NCBI RefSeq assembly: GCF_016613415.1
Contig: NZ_JACWCT010000008.1
Location: 1-46,957, forward strand
DNA: 46,957 bases
Origin: Methylobacterium ajmalii
Lineage (GTDB): Bacteria; Pseudomonadota; Alphaproteobacteria; Rhizobiales; Beijerinckiaceae
Direction: 5' to 3'
In this document: positions 39,516 to 46,957 of the stretch, piece by piece
Layout of the letters: every line of letters begins with the position of its first letter
How positions within the stretch are numbered: position 1 is the first letter of the stretch
Translations under genes and position numbers: made by a program
The notes under the pieces: model-generated
Seen by the model: only the letters and a program-made list of their open reading frames with translations
Databases searched by the model: none
What the model was told of the DNA's origin: nothing

Positions 39516-41183
39516 ATGGGACGTCACGTCAAGCGGAGGGCGCAACCGCGCCGGCCGTTCCTCGGCTCCGCCATGGTTCTCTCCGCCATGGTCCTCTCCG
39601 GGCAGGCGCTCGCCGGGCCGCTCGCCTGCGGCGACCTCGCCGGGCTCGCCCGTCCGGACCTGCTCATCGACCGGGCCGAGGCGGTGCCCGCCGGCACCCT
39701 GCCGGCCGACAACCCGGCCCGTGCCGCGCTCACCGGGGCAGCGCGGGCGAAGGCGGCGCTCCCGGCCCATTGCCTCGTCGAGGGCACGATCGACCCGCGC
39801 ACCGGCGTCGGGGGCGTGCCCTACGGCACCGGCTTCCAGCTGCGCCTGCCGGAGGCGTGGAACGGCCGCTTCCTGTTCCAGGGCGGCGGCGGGCTCGACG
39901 GGGTGGTCGGCGAAGCTTTGGGCGCGATCCCGGTCTCGGGGGCGACGGCGGCGCCGGCCCTGCTGCGGGGCTACGCCGTGGTCTCGACCGATTCCGGCCA
40001 TCTCGGCCGCGACAACGCCGACGCCGCCTTCGGCCTCGACCAGCAGGCCCGGATCGACTTCGCCTACGGGGCGGTCGGCACCGTGACGCGGGAGGCCAAG
40101 GCGCTGGTCGCGGCCCGCTACGGCCGGCCCCCGGCCAAGGCCTACTTCATGGGCTGCTCCAACGGCGGCCGCTCGGCCCTGATGGCGGCGACGCGGTTTC
40201 CCACCGCCTTCGACGGCATCGTCGCCGGTGCCCCGGCCTTCCGCCTGAGCCGGGCCGCCCTCGGCCAGATCTGGGACACGAGGAGCTTCCTCGACGCCGC
40301 TCCAAAGGACCCGGAGGGCCGCCCGATCCTGGCCGAGGCGTTGAGCCCCGCCGACCTGACCCTCGTGGCCGACGCGGTGCTCAAGGCCTGCGACGCCGCC
40401 GACGGCCTCGCCGACGGGTCGGTCGAGGCGGTCTCCGCCTGCCGCTTCGATCCGGGAAGCCTCGCCTGCCCGGGGGAGAAGCGCGCGACCTGCCTGAAGC
40501 CCGCGCAGGTCGAGGCCCTGCGCCGCGCCTTCGAGGGCGCCCGGGACGGGCAGGGCCGCCCGGTCTACGCCTCCTGGGCCTGGGACCCGGGGATCGCGGC
40601 GCCGGGCTGGCGAGCCTGGAAGCTCGGCACCTCGCGGACCGGGACGGCGAACGCCCGCAACGTGACGCTCGGGCCGGCCGCGATCGCGAACTACTTCCTC
40701 ACCCCGCCCGATCCGGGCTTCGACGCGCTGCGCTTCGACTTCGACCGCGACACCCCGCGCATCGCCGAGACCGCCGCCCTCAACGACCCGACCGGCACCT
40801 TCCTGTCGACCTTCACGGCCCGCGGCGGGCGGCTCCTCGTCTACCAGGGCGTCGCCGACCCGGTCTTCTCCGCCCGCGACCTCGTCGATCACTGGCAGGA
40901 GCTCACCCGCCACAACGGCGGAGCGCAGGACCTGTCGGCCTCGGCGCGGCTCTTCCTGGTGCCGGGCATGACCCATTGCGGCGGCGGGCCGGCGCTGGAC
41001 GACTTCGATCCCCTGAGCGCGATCGAATCCTGGGTCGAACGGGGCGAGGCCCCCGACCGGCTCATCGCCCGCGGCACGGCCTTCCCGGGCCGCACGCGCC
41101 CGCTCTGCCCGTTCCCGCAGGAGGCCCGCTACCAGGGCGGGGAGCCCGACCGCGGCGAGAGCTTCGCCTGCCGGGCGCCCTGA
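39516..41183 (+). CDS. Tannase/feruloyl esterase-family alpha/beta hydrolase
   Basis: A 555-aa secreted esterase with a signal region (FLGSAMVLSAMVLSGQALA). The nucleophile elbow GCSNGGRSALMAATRFPTAFDGIVAGAPA contains the catalytic Ser near residue 212; the Asp is probably in YQGVADPVFSARDLVDHW and the His in VPGMTHCGGGPALDDFD. The tannase-family CPFPQEARYQG closing motif is present. Paired cysteines (ACGDLAG, AHCLVEG, SLACPGEKRATCLKPAQ) are typical of secreted members. It would release phenolic acids such as ferulate or gallate from plant esters, consistent with a plant-associated bacterium. Confidence 0.88.
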   Translation: MGRHVKRRAQPRRPFLGSAMVLSAMVLSGQALAGPLACGDLAGLARPDLLIDRAEAVPAGTLPADNPARAALTGAARAKAALPAHCLVEGTIDPRTGVGGVPYGTGFQLRLPEAWNGRFLFQGGGGLDGVVGEALGAIPVSGATAAPALLRGYAVVSTDSGHLGRDNADAAFGLDQQARIDFAYGAVGTVTREAKALVAARYGRPPAKAYFMGCSNGGRSALMAATRFPTAFDGIVAGAPAFRLSRAALGQIWDTRSFLDAAPKDPEGRPILAEALSPADLTLVADAVLKACDAADGLADGSVEAVSACRFDPGSLACPGEKRATCLKPAQVEALRRAFEGARDGQGRPVYASWAWDPGIAAPGWRAWKLGTSRTGTANARNVTLGPAAIANYFLTPPDPGFDALRFDFDRDTPRIAETAALNDPTGTFLSTFTARGGRLLVYQGVADPVFSARDLVDHWQELTRHNGGAQDLSASARLFLVPGMTHCGGGPALDDFDPLSAIESWVERGEAPDRLIARGTAFPGRTRPLCPFPQEARYQGGEPDRGESFACRAP

Positions 41184-41275
41184 CGAACCCGGACGTTTCG
41201 CGCGGCGGGCTTAACCCGCCCGCAAGCCCGGCCCGTTACGCAGGAACCTCGCGCGGCGCGGTTCGGAGCGGCGGA

Positions 41276-42586
41276 ATGGCGGCCGGGGCATCTCTCGGCG
41301 AGGCGGAGGCCGGCGGCAGTGCCGGCACCGCGCTCGCGGTGTTCGGCGTGCGGATCGCCGCCGCGGGCTGCGCCTTCGTGGCCCAGGTGCTGATGGCCCG
41401 GCTGATGGGTGGCGAGGAATACGGGATCTTCGCCACGATCTGGGTCTGGACGGCCCTGCTCGGCCATGCCTCGACCTGGGGCCTGTCCCAGGCCGCCTGC
41501 CGCTTCCTGCCGACCTACCGGGCGCAAGGCGCCGCCGGGCCGGAGCGGGGCTTCCTCGTCTTCGGCGCCGTCTTCTCGCTCGCCGCCGCCGCGATCCTGG
41601 CGGCTGCGGGCGCCGGCGCGCTCTGGCTCCGGCCCGGCCTCGTCGGGGACGCCTATCGGGCCCCGGCGCTCATCGCCGCGCTCGTGCTGCCGCTCTTCGC
41701 GCTGCAGGATTTCTGCGAGGGCGTGGCGCGGGGCCGCAACTGGACGCTGCTCGCGGTCGCACCGCCCTACCTCCTGCGCCAGGGCCTGATCATGGCCTTG
41801 ATGCTGGCGGCGGTCGGGTTCGGCGCGCCGGCGGAGGCCGGGATCGCCGTCGCCTGCACGCTCGCCGCCACCGCCCTGTCGCTGGCGATCCAGGCCGGGA
41901 TCCTGGTGCGGCGCCTGTGGGCCGAGCGGCGGCCGGGCCGGGCGCTCTACCCGCGCGGCGAGTGGCTGCGCGCCGCGCTGCCGATGGCGCTGATCGATCT
42001 CGCCGGCTCCGGCTTCAACTTCGTCGACGTGCTGGTGCTCGGCTTCCTGCTGCCGCCGGCGGAGGTCGGCGCCTATTTCGCGGCGACGCGGCTGCTGCAA
42101 TTCGTGGTCTTCGTCCAGTACGCTGCCTCCTCGGTCACCGCGCAGCGCTTCGCGGAGGCGCAAGCCAGGGGCGACCGGCCCGGGCTCGAGGCCCTGGTGC
42201 GGCGCTGGTCGCGGCTGACGCTGCTGGCGACGGTCGCGACCGGGCTCGGCGTGGTCGGGGCGGGGCCGTTGCTGCTCGGCCTGTTCGGGCCCGAGTTCCG
42301 CGCTGCCCTGCCGCTGCTCGCCATGCTGGTGGCCGGCCACGGGCTCGCCGCCGCCTGCGGGCCGGCGGAGGATCTGCTGACCATGCTGGGGGGCGAGCGC
42401 GCCTGCGCGGCGGTGACCGTCGGGCTCCTCGCGGTGGCGGTTCTCCTCACCCTGGCGCTGGTGCCGCTCCTCGGGCTCACCGGCGCGGCGCTGGCCGCGA
42501 GCCTCGTCACCGCGGGGCGCGGCGCCGCGCTGGCGCTCCTGGCCCATCGCCGCCTCGGCCTCCTCACCCCGGCCTTCGTCCGATGA
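41276..42586 (+). CDS. Polysaccharide/lipid-linked oligosaccharide flippase (Wzx/MATE-like)
   Basis: A 436-aa protein with about 12-14 membrane segments, opening TALAVFGVRIAAAGCAFVAQVLMARLMGGEEYGIFATIWVWTALLGHASTWGLSQAACRFLP, which is the Wzx/MOP superfamily pattern. Further segments include LLPPAEVGAYFAATRLLQFVVFVQYAASSV. ATG 41276 is chosen where the hydrophobic family sequence begins; the long upstream open frame is a shadow of the tannase gene. The stop overlaps the acetyltransferase start (ATGA), so the two probably serve one exopolysaccharide pathway. Confidence 0.87.
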   Translation: MAAGASLGEAEAGGSAGTALAVFGVRIAAAGCAFVAQVLMARLMGGEEYGIFATIWVWTALLGHASTWGLSQAACRFLPTYRAQGAAGPERGFLVFGAVFSLAAAAILAAAGAGALWLRPGLVGDAYRAPALIAALVLPLFALQDFCEGVARGRNWTLLAVAPPYLLRQGLIMALMLAAVGFGAPAEAGIAVACTLAATALSLAIQAGILVRRLWAERRPGRALYPRGEWLRAALPMALIDLAGSGFNFVDVLVLGFLLPPAEVGAYFAATRLLQFVVFVQYAASSVTAQRFAEAQARGDRPGLEALVRRWSRLTLLATVATGLGVVGAGPLLLGLFGPEFRAALPLLAMLVAGHGLAAACGPAEDLLTMLGGERACAAVTVGLLAVAVLLTLALVPLLGLTGAALAASLVTAGRGAALALLAHRRLGLLTPAFVR

Positions 42587-43761
42587 ACGCGCCCGTGATC
42601 CCCCTGCCGACGCCCGAGACGACGACAGAGACGGCGACGACCGCAGCGGCGATGACCTGCACGGTCACGACGCTCGCCGCCCTCTCCCGCAATCCCGCCG
42701 CCTGGGACGCCCTGGTGGCCGGCGCCGACCGGCCGACGCCCGACTATTCCCGGCGGGTGATGGAGGCGCATCGCGACCACGGCCTGGCGCCCGCGGACCT
42801 GCCCTGCCTGGCGGTGCGGCGCGGCCCGCATCTCGCGGCCTTGCTGCCCTACCGGATCGGGCGCGGGCCCCTCGGGTGGGGCCGGGTCGCGCGGCCCTTC
42901 GCATCCCCGTACCTCACCGTGACGGCGCCGCTGGTGGTCGCCGGCCCCGACGGCGCGCCGGCGCTCGCCGCGCTCGCGGCCGGAATGCGCGGCCTCGGCT
43001 GCCCGTGGTGGTGGCCGCTCCTTCCCACCGGGGACGGGGCGGGGCCGGCCCTCCTCGCGGCGCTCGCCCGCGACGGCTGGAGCCGGGCGGAGGTGTCCTG
43101 CTTCGACCGCCCGGTCCTCGACCGGCGCGCCAGCCACGACGCCTTCCTGAAGGGCCACCCGCACAAGGGCCGGCTCAAGGACCTGCGCCGGCGGCGCCGC
43201 CGGCTGGAGGAGGCGGGGCTGCTCGCGGTCGAGGTAGTCGGGCCGGACGGCGACCTCGCGGGCGCGGTGGCGGAATTCCTCGCCCTGGAGAAGCGCGGCT
43301 GGAAGGGGCGGGCGGGTACCGCGCTCGCCTGCCGGCCGCAGACCGCGGGCTTTGCCCGCGACGTCTTTCGCGCCGGCGACGGGCCGGTGACGGCGCGCGC
43401 CGACCTCCTGCGCCTCGACGGGCGGGTGGTCGCGGCGAGCCTCGCCCTCGTCTGCGGCGGCACCGCCATGCTGCTCAAGACCGCCTACGACGAGGACCTG
43501 CGCCAGCTCGCTCCCGGCGTGGTCCTGGAGGCCGAGATCGTCCGGGCCCTGCACGAGACCCGCTTCGCCGAACGGCTCGATTCCGCGACGCTCGCGAGCG
43601 CGGTGCTGGACGACCTCTACCCCGAGCGGACCCGCATCGCCGAGACGATGCTCTCGCCCCCGGGCGGCCCGGCGCCTTCGCTGCTCGCCGACCGGGCGAG
43701 ACGGCAGCACGCCGCCAAGGCCTGGCTCAAGGCGCGGCTCGCCCGCCTGCGCCGGCGCTGA
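42583..43761 (+). CDS. GNAT-family acetyltransferase (CelD/BcsL-like)
   Basis: A 392-aa protein of the CelD/BcsL group: the N-terminal half (PDYSRRVMEAHRDHGLAPADLPCLAVRRGPHLAALLPYRI) and the C-terminal GNAT half (FLALEKRGWKGRAGTALACRPQTAGFARDVF, LDGRVVAASLALVCGGTAMLLKTAYDEDLRQLAPGVVLEAEIVRALHE). Members are tied to cellulose and exopolysaccharide synthesis. It is translationally coupled to the flippase. The last 35 nt overlap trmO on the opposite strand. Confidence 0.85.
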   Translation: MNAPVIPLPTPETTTETATTAAAMTCTVTTLAALSRNPAAWDALVAGADRPTPDYSRRVMEAHRDHGLAPADLPCLAVRRGPHLAALLPYRIGRGPLGWGRVARPFASPYLTVTAPLVVAGPDGAPALAALAAGMRGLGCPWWWPLLPTGDGAGPALLAALARDGWSRAEVSCFDRPVLDRRASHDAFLKGHPHKGRLKDLRRRRRRLEEAGLLAVEVVGPDGDLAGAVAEFLALEKRGWKGRAGTALACRPQTAGFARDVFRAGDGPVTARADLLRLDGRVVAASLALVCGGTAMLLKTAYDEDLRQLAPGVVLEAEIVRALHETRFAERLDSATLASAVLDDLYPERTRIAETMLSPPGGPAPSLLADRARRQHAAKAWLKARLARLRRR

Positions 43762-44296
43762 GCCCGGCCTCGCGGGCTGCGTCGGTCCCGGGGACCGCGT
43801 CGGTCTCGCGCCAACCGACGCGGGCCTGGGGCCTCGCATCGGTCGAGGCGAAGTAGGGCTTGATGTCGAGGAGCGGCGTGCCGTCGAGGCAGTCGAGCCC
43901 GCGCACCCGCAACGAGGCGCCGTCGATCCCGAGGAGTTCCACCACCGAGACGGCGATCGGGTTCGGCCGGGCCGGCGAGCGCAGCGCGAAGGTGCCGCGG
44001 GGCGCCGGAGCGTGGCGGGGCTGCTGCGCCACGAGGTTCCGGGGCGCCCGGTCCATCCAGTAGAGCACGATCAGGTGGGTGGTGCCGGACAGCTCCCGCA
44101 GGGCGGGGGCGAAACGCGGGTCGACCTCCAGGGTGCAGACCGCGTCCGACTGGGCCGAGTTGCGCGGGCAGTCGGCGCGCGCGGTCCAGGGCGTGCGCAC
44201 CCGGCCGACGAAGTACAGCCCGGCATCGTAGGCCGCCGGCAGGTCGACCGTCTCCTCGCCCGGGCGCGGGCCGAATTCCGTCTCCGCTGCGCTCAT
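43727..44296 (-). CDS. trmO: tRNA t6A37 N6-methyltransferase TrmO (TsaA family)
   Basis: A 189-aa protein with the TrmO beta-barrel motifs: GRVRTPWTARADCPRN, LIVLYWMDRAPRNLVAQQP, GTFALRSPARPNPIAVSVVELLGIDG (the diagnostic RSPxRPNPI) and GLDCLDGTPLLDIKPYF. The enzyme uses SAM to methylate N6-threonylcarbamoyladenosine at position 37 of ANN-decoding tRNAs. The coding end overlaps the convergent acetyltransferase gene by 35 nt; the last residues (AGLSAGAGGRAAP) may be non-essential. Confidence 0.88.
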   Translation of the reverse strand: MSAAETEFGPRPGEETVDLPAAYDAGLYFVGRVRTPWTARADCPRNSAQSDAVCTLEVDPRFAPALRELSGTTHLIVLYWMDRAPRNLVAQQPRHAPAPRGTFALRSPARPNPIAVSVVELLGIDGASLRVRGLDCLDGTPLLDIKPYFASTDARPQARVGWRETDAVPGTDAAREAGLSAGAGGRAAP

Positions 44297-44392
44297 CGCG
44301 TCACCTCGCTCCTCGAAACCCGCGGGATCCGGGTCGCCCCGGCGCGGCACCCGGTATAGGCTGGCCCGCAGGGCATCAGGGAGACCGATCGC

Positions 44393-45871
44393 GTGTTCGC
44401 CGACGAGCTGAGACCGATGGAGACGGTGGCCGACCCCGAGACGGCGGTCGATCGCCTGGCGAGCCTGCACACCGCCGCCACCGGGAGCCTGCGGGACGCG
44501 CTGAACCGCTTCCTCGCCGAGGGCGTGCCGCCCGACTCGGCCGAGCGGCTGACCTTCCGCTATCCCGAGCTGCGCCTGACCTACCGGCCGACCGGACCGA
44601 TGCCGCGGATCACCCGCGCCACCGCGAAGTTCCAGGGCCCGGGCGTCTTCTCCACCACCCTGACCCAGCCCGGGCATTTCCGCGCCTACCTGCTCGAGCA
44701 GCTGCGCCCGCTGGTGCAGGATTACGGCGCCACGATCGAGGTGGGCCTGAGCGCCCAGGAGATCCCATACCCCTACGTCGTCGAGCCTGGGGCGGAGCTC
44801 GCCCGCGGCGTCACGTCGAGCGACCTCGCACGCCACTTCCCGACCCCGATGCTGTCGAGCGTCGGCGACGAGATCGCCGACGGGCTGTGGCTCGACACCG
44901 ACGACGAGGCGCGCCCGCTCGCCCTGTTCGACGGGCCGCGGGTCGATTACTCGCTGCGCCGCCTCGTGCACTATACCGGGGCCGACTGGCGCCAGATCCA
45001 GCCCTGGATCCTGCTCACCAACTACCACCGCTACGTCGACCAGTTCGTGCGCGTCGGCCTCAAGGCGCTCGTCGCCGAGCCGGAGCGCTACGCCCGCCTG
45101 GTCCTGCCCGGCGGCGTCTCGGTCGAGGCCGGGGAGGCGGCGGGCATCGAGGCCGACGCGCTCATCGCCGCCTCGCCCTGGCACCGGTTCCAGATGCCGG
45201 CCTACCACCTCGTCGCCCGGGACGGGCAGGGCACCAGCCTCGTCAACATCGGCGTCGGGCCGTCGAACGCGAAGACCATCACCGACCATCTCGCGGTGCT
45301 GCGGCCGCATTGCTGGCTGATGGTCGGCCATTGCGGGGGCCTGCGCCAGTCGCAGACCATCGGCGACTACGTGCTGGCCCACGGCTACCTGCGCCGCGAC
45401 CGGATCCTCGACGAGCTGGTGCCGCCCGACGTGCCGATCCCGGCGCTCGCCGAGGTCCAGGTCGCGCTCCAGGAGGCCGCCGCCAGCGTCACCGGCGAGC
45501 GGGCCGAGGCCCTGAAGCAGCGCCTGCGCACCGGCACCGTCGTCACCTACGACGACCGCAACTGGGAGCTGCGCTGGTCGCAGGAGCGGCGGCGGATCAA
45601 CCTGTCGCGGGCGATCGGCGTCGACATGGAGAGCGGCACCATCGCGGCGCAGGGCTACCGCCTGCGGGTGCCCTACGGCACGCTGCTCTGCGTCTCCGAC
45701 AAGCCGCTGCACGGCGAGATCAAGCTGCCGGGCGCCGCCAACGCCTTCTACGAGCGGGCGGTGGGCGAGCACCTGCTGATCGGGCTCGCCACCCTCGACG
45801 CCCTGCGGCGCAACCGGCACGGCCTGCACTCGCGCAAGCTGCGCAGCTTCGACGAGCCGCCGTTCCGGTAA
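44393..45871 (+). CDS. amn: AMP nucleosidase
   Basis: A 492-aa enzyme that splits AMP to adenine and ribose-5-phosphate. The N-terminal regulatory domain includes RFTPTM-type core LARHFPTPMLSSVGDEIADG. The nucleoside-phosphorylase-like catalytic domain includes NIGVGPSNAKTITDHLAVLRPHCWLMVGHCGGLRQSQTIGDYVLAHGYLRRD and IGVDMESGTIAAQGYRLRVPYGTLLCVSDKPLHGEIKLP. Length matches E. coli Amn (484 aa). GTG 44393 has GGGAG upstream; ATG 44417 is the alternative. Divergent from trmO. Confidence 0.93.
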   Translation: MFADELRPMETVADPETAVDRLASLHTAATGSLRDALNRFLAEGVPPDSAERLTFRYPELRLTYRPTGPMPRITRATAKFQGPGVFSTTLTQPGHFRAYLLEQLRPLVQDYGATIEVGLSAQEIPYPYVVEPGAELARGVTSSDLARHFPTPMLSSVGDEIADGLWLDTDDEARPLALFDGPRVDYSLRRLVHYTGADWRQIQPWILLTNYHRYVDQFVRVGLKALVAEPERYARLVLPGGVSVEAGEAAGIEADALIAASPWHRFQMPAYHLVARDGQGTSLVNIGVGPSNAKTITDHLAVLRPHCWLMVGHCGGLRQSQTIGDYVLAHGYLRRDRILDELVPPDVPIPALAEVQVALQEAAASVTGERAEALKQRLRTGTVVTYDDRNWELRWSQERRRINLSRAIGVDMESGTIAAQGYRLRVPYGTLLCVSDKPLHGEIKLPGAANAFYERAVGEHLLIGLATLDALRRNRHGLHSRKLRSFDEPPFR

Positions 45872-45885
45872 CGGTGACCCGCCGC

Positions 45886-46392
45886 ATGGCCGCCCTGCCG
45901 ATCTCGAACAGCCGCCACGTCGCCGTGGCGGAGGGCGACGCGACCCGCGTCGTCGCGGTGGCCGACCTCGCCGCCTCCCTCGGGGCCGAGGCGCTGATCC
46001 GCCTGCACGAGGCGGATTTCGCCGCGCTCGCGGCGGTCGGCCGGGACCTCGTCCACTTCAACCTCGAGCGCACGATCAACCGGGCCGGCACCCGTTACGC
46101 GCTGGTGCCGATCGTCCGGCCCGGGCGGCGCCGGCCCGGCGGGCCGGAGGAGCTGCCGGTCCTCGACCCGACCCGGTTCCGCACCGGCCTGTGCGTCGCG
46201 GTGCGCCAGGGCGTGCCGGTGGCCGAGGTACCGGCGCCGCTGTTCGCGATCTCGCTGCCGACGATCCGGGATGCCGACGCCCTCGCGGCGGCCCTGGTGC
46301 GCCGCTACGCCGAGCTGTTTCCCGATCTCGGCCCGGCCGAGATCGTCGGGCGGGGCTGCGCGGTCACGCGGCTGCGGCTCGACCGGCCCTGA
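45886..46392 (+). CDS. Uncharacterised protein downstream of amn
   Basis: A protein of about 168 aa, probably cytoplasmic, with no signal peptide or membrane segment. It is rich in Ala and Arg, with VDLAASLGAEALIRLHEADFAALAAVGRDLVHFNLERT and ISLPTIRDADALAAALVRRYAELFPDLGPAEIVGRG as the most structured parts. I do not recognise the family. It begins 14 nt after amn (GTG 45874 is an alternative start, and neither has a clear ribosome site), so it is probably co-transcribed and coupled with amn. Codon use resembles its neighbours. Confidence 0.6.
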   Translation: MAALPISNSRHVAVAEGDATRVVAVADLAASLGAEALIRLHEADFAALAAVGRDLVHFNLERTINRAGTRYALVPIVRPGRRRPGGPEELPVLDPTRFRTGLCVAVRQGVPVAEVPAPLFAISLPTIRDADALAAALVRRYAELFPDLGPAEIVGRGCAVTRLRLDRP

Positions 46393-46581
46393 CAAGACTC
46401 CGCGCGCCGCGCGCAAGTCCACGGAGGCCGTTCCGGCGCGGCGCAGACCGGGATCGTCCAGTCGATCGATGACTTTCCCGGCCCGATCGTCCACTACCGA
46501 ATGATTCGGCAGGTGTATTTTACCGGTTCGCAACCGTGAGACCGGCACGGTGGCCCCGTCGCGATCGGATGCGGGCCCTCC

Positions 46582-46957
46582 ATGCTGCAGACCGCCGGAA
46601 CCCTGCTCGCCCTGCATGACGGGCGGCTCATCGGCCTGTCGGTCCTGATCGGCGTGCTCGCCTCGATCACCATGGTCGACCTGCTGCAGCACGCCCGCGC
46701 CGCCGCCGGCACCAGCCGGGGAATCTGGCTCTCGACCGCCGCGGTCGCCGGCGGGTTCGGGCTGTGGGCGAGCCAGGTCATCGCCCAGGCCTCGATCCGC
46801 CCGGCCGCCGACCTCCTGCGCCACGGCGGGATCCTGCTCCTCGCCCTCGTCCTGATGGTCGGCCTCGCCGGGACCGGCCTGCGGGCCGCCGTCTCGGCCC
46901 CGCGCCGGGTCGGGCCGGCGCTCGGCGGTCTCCTCCTGGGCTCCGGCCTCGCGGCGG
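46582..46957 (+). CDS. Membrane protein with degenerate MHYT-like sensor region, cut by window end
   Basis: The first 125 residues are visible. They contain at least three hydrophobic helices (LIGLSVLIGVLASITMVDLL, WLSTAAVAGGFGLWASQVIAQ, ILLLALVLMVGLAGTGL). The spacing and the segment GFGLWASQVIAQASIRP recall the MHYT domain, where the equivalent reads as WSMHFIAM-type with His as ligand; here the His and Met are replaced. MHYT proteins usually carry GGDEF/EAL or kinase domains further on, which lie outside the window. The 189-bp gap before it (46393-46581) shows no clear site. Confidence 0.5.
   Translation, partial: MLQTAGTLLALHDGRLIGLSVLIGVLASITMVDLLQHARAAAGTSRGIWLSTAAVAGGFGLWASQVIAQASIRPAADLLRHGGILLLALVLMVGLAGTGLRAAVSAPRRVGPALGGLLLGSGLAA

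Noticed and set aside
38357..41275. 900-codon upstream extension of the flippase frame
   Set aside because: Shadow of the DUF3237 and tannase genes in another frame; no homology before 41276.

Overview
The window looks like a chromosomal segment of a methylotrophic alphaproteobacterium of the Methylobacterium/Methylorubrum group. The evidence is very high GC, strongly G/C-ending codons, and a complete tetrahydromethanopterin/methylofuran-linked formaldehyde oxidation module (fhcBADC, mptG, mtdB, mch, fae) beside a transporter cluster whose gene order matches the lanthanide-uptake (lut) locus of M. extorquens. The species cannot be fixed from this window alone.

Layout. Positions 1-1530: a tail of an unidentified reading frame, possibly mobile-element derived, abuts a truncated amino-acid-kinase gene of the methylofuran pathway, followed on the minus strand by mfnB and a DUF2380-like exported protein. 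Positions 1675-7295: a plus-strand, seven-gene ABC-type cluster (binding protein, YVTN beta-propeller, cupredoxin-like protein, 79-aa exported protein, ATPase, permease, exported 20-kDa protein) resembling lutABCDEFG. An 18-bp tandem repeat sits at the ATPase-permease junction. Positions 7502-11953: fhcBADC on the minus strand, divergent from mptG across a region with four ATATCCG repeats. Positions 12261-19315: mptG, mtdB, an ATP-grasp gene, mch, a RimK-like ATP-grasp gene, a CitG-like gene and fae, closed by a strong Rho-independent terminator. Fae condenses formaldehyde with H4MPT, MtdB and Mch carry it to the formyl level, and FhcABCD releases formate. MptG, MfnB and the ATP-grasp/CitG-like proteins most likely make the cofactors.

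Positions 19709-23928: two small proteins, a methyltransferase, an MHS-type MFS transporter and a UxaA/GarD-family dehydratase. Positions 24278-38679: an accessory stretch with two separate branched-chain-amino-acid-type (HAAT) ABC operons. The first has a LivM-LivG fusion. Between them lie an Ldh_2-family dehydrogenase, a VapBC module with a palindromic operator, an SMP-30/gluconolactonase-like protein and an SDR. Together these suggest uptake and oxidation of hydroxy or sugar acids, but the substrate is not determined. The stretch ends with a Uma2-family pseudogene broken by a 7-bp tandem duplication.

Positions 38720-46957: a DUF3237 protein, a tannase/feruloyl-esterase-family hydrolase, a Wzx-like flippase coupled to a CelD/BcsL-type acetyltransferase, TrmO, AMP nucleosidase, an unrecognised protein and the start of a membrane protein resembling a degenerate MHYT sensor. 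Several intergenic gaps hold 120-180-bp palindromic elements of different sequence. No rRNA, tRNA or CRISPR array was seen.
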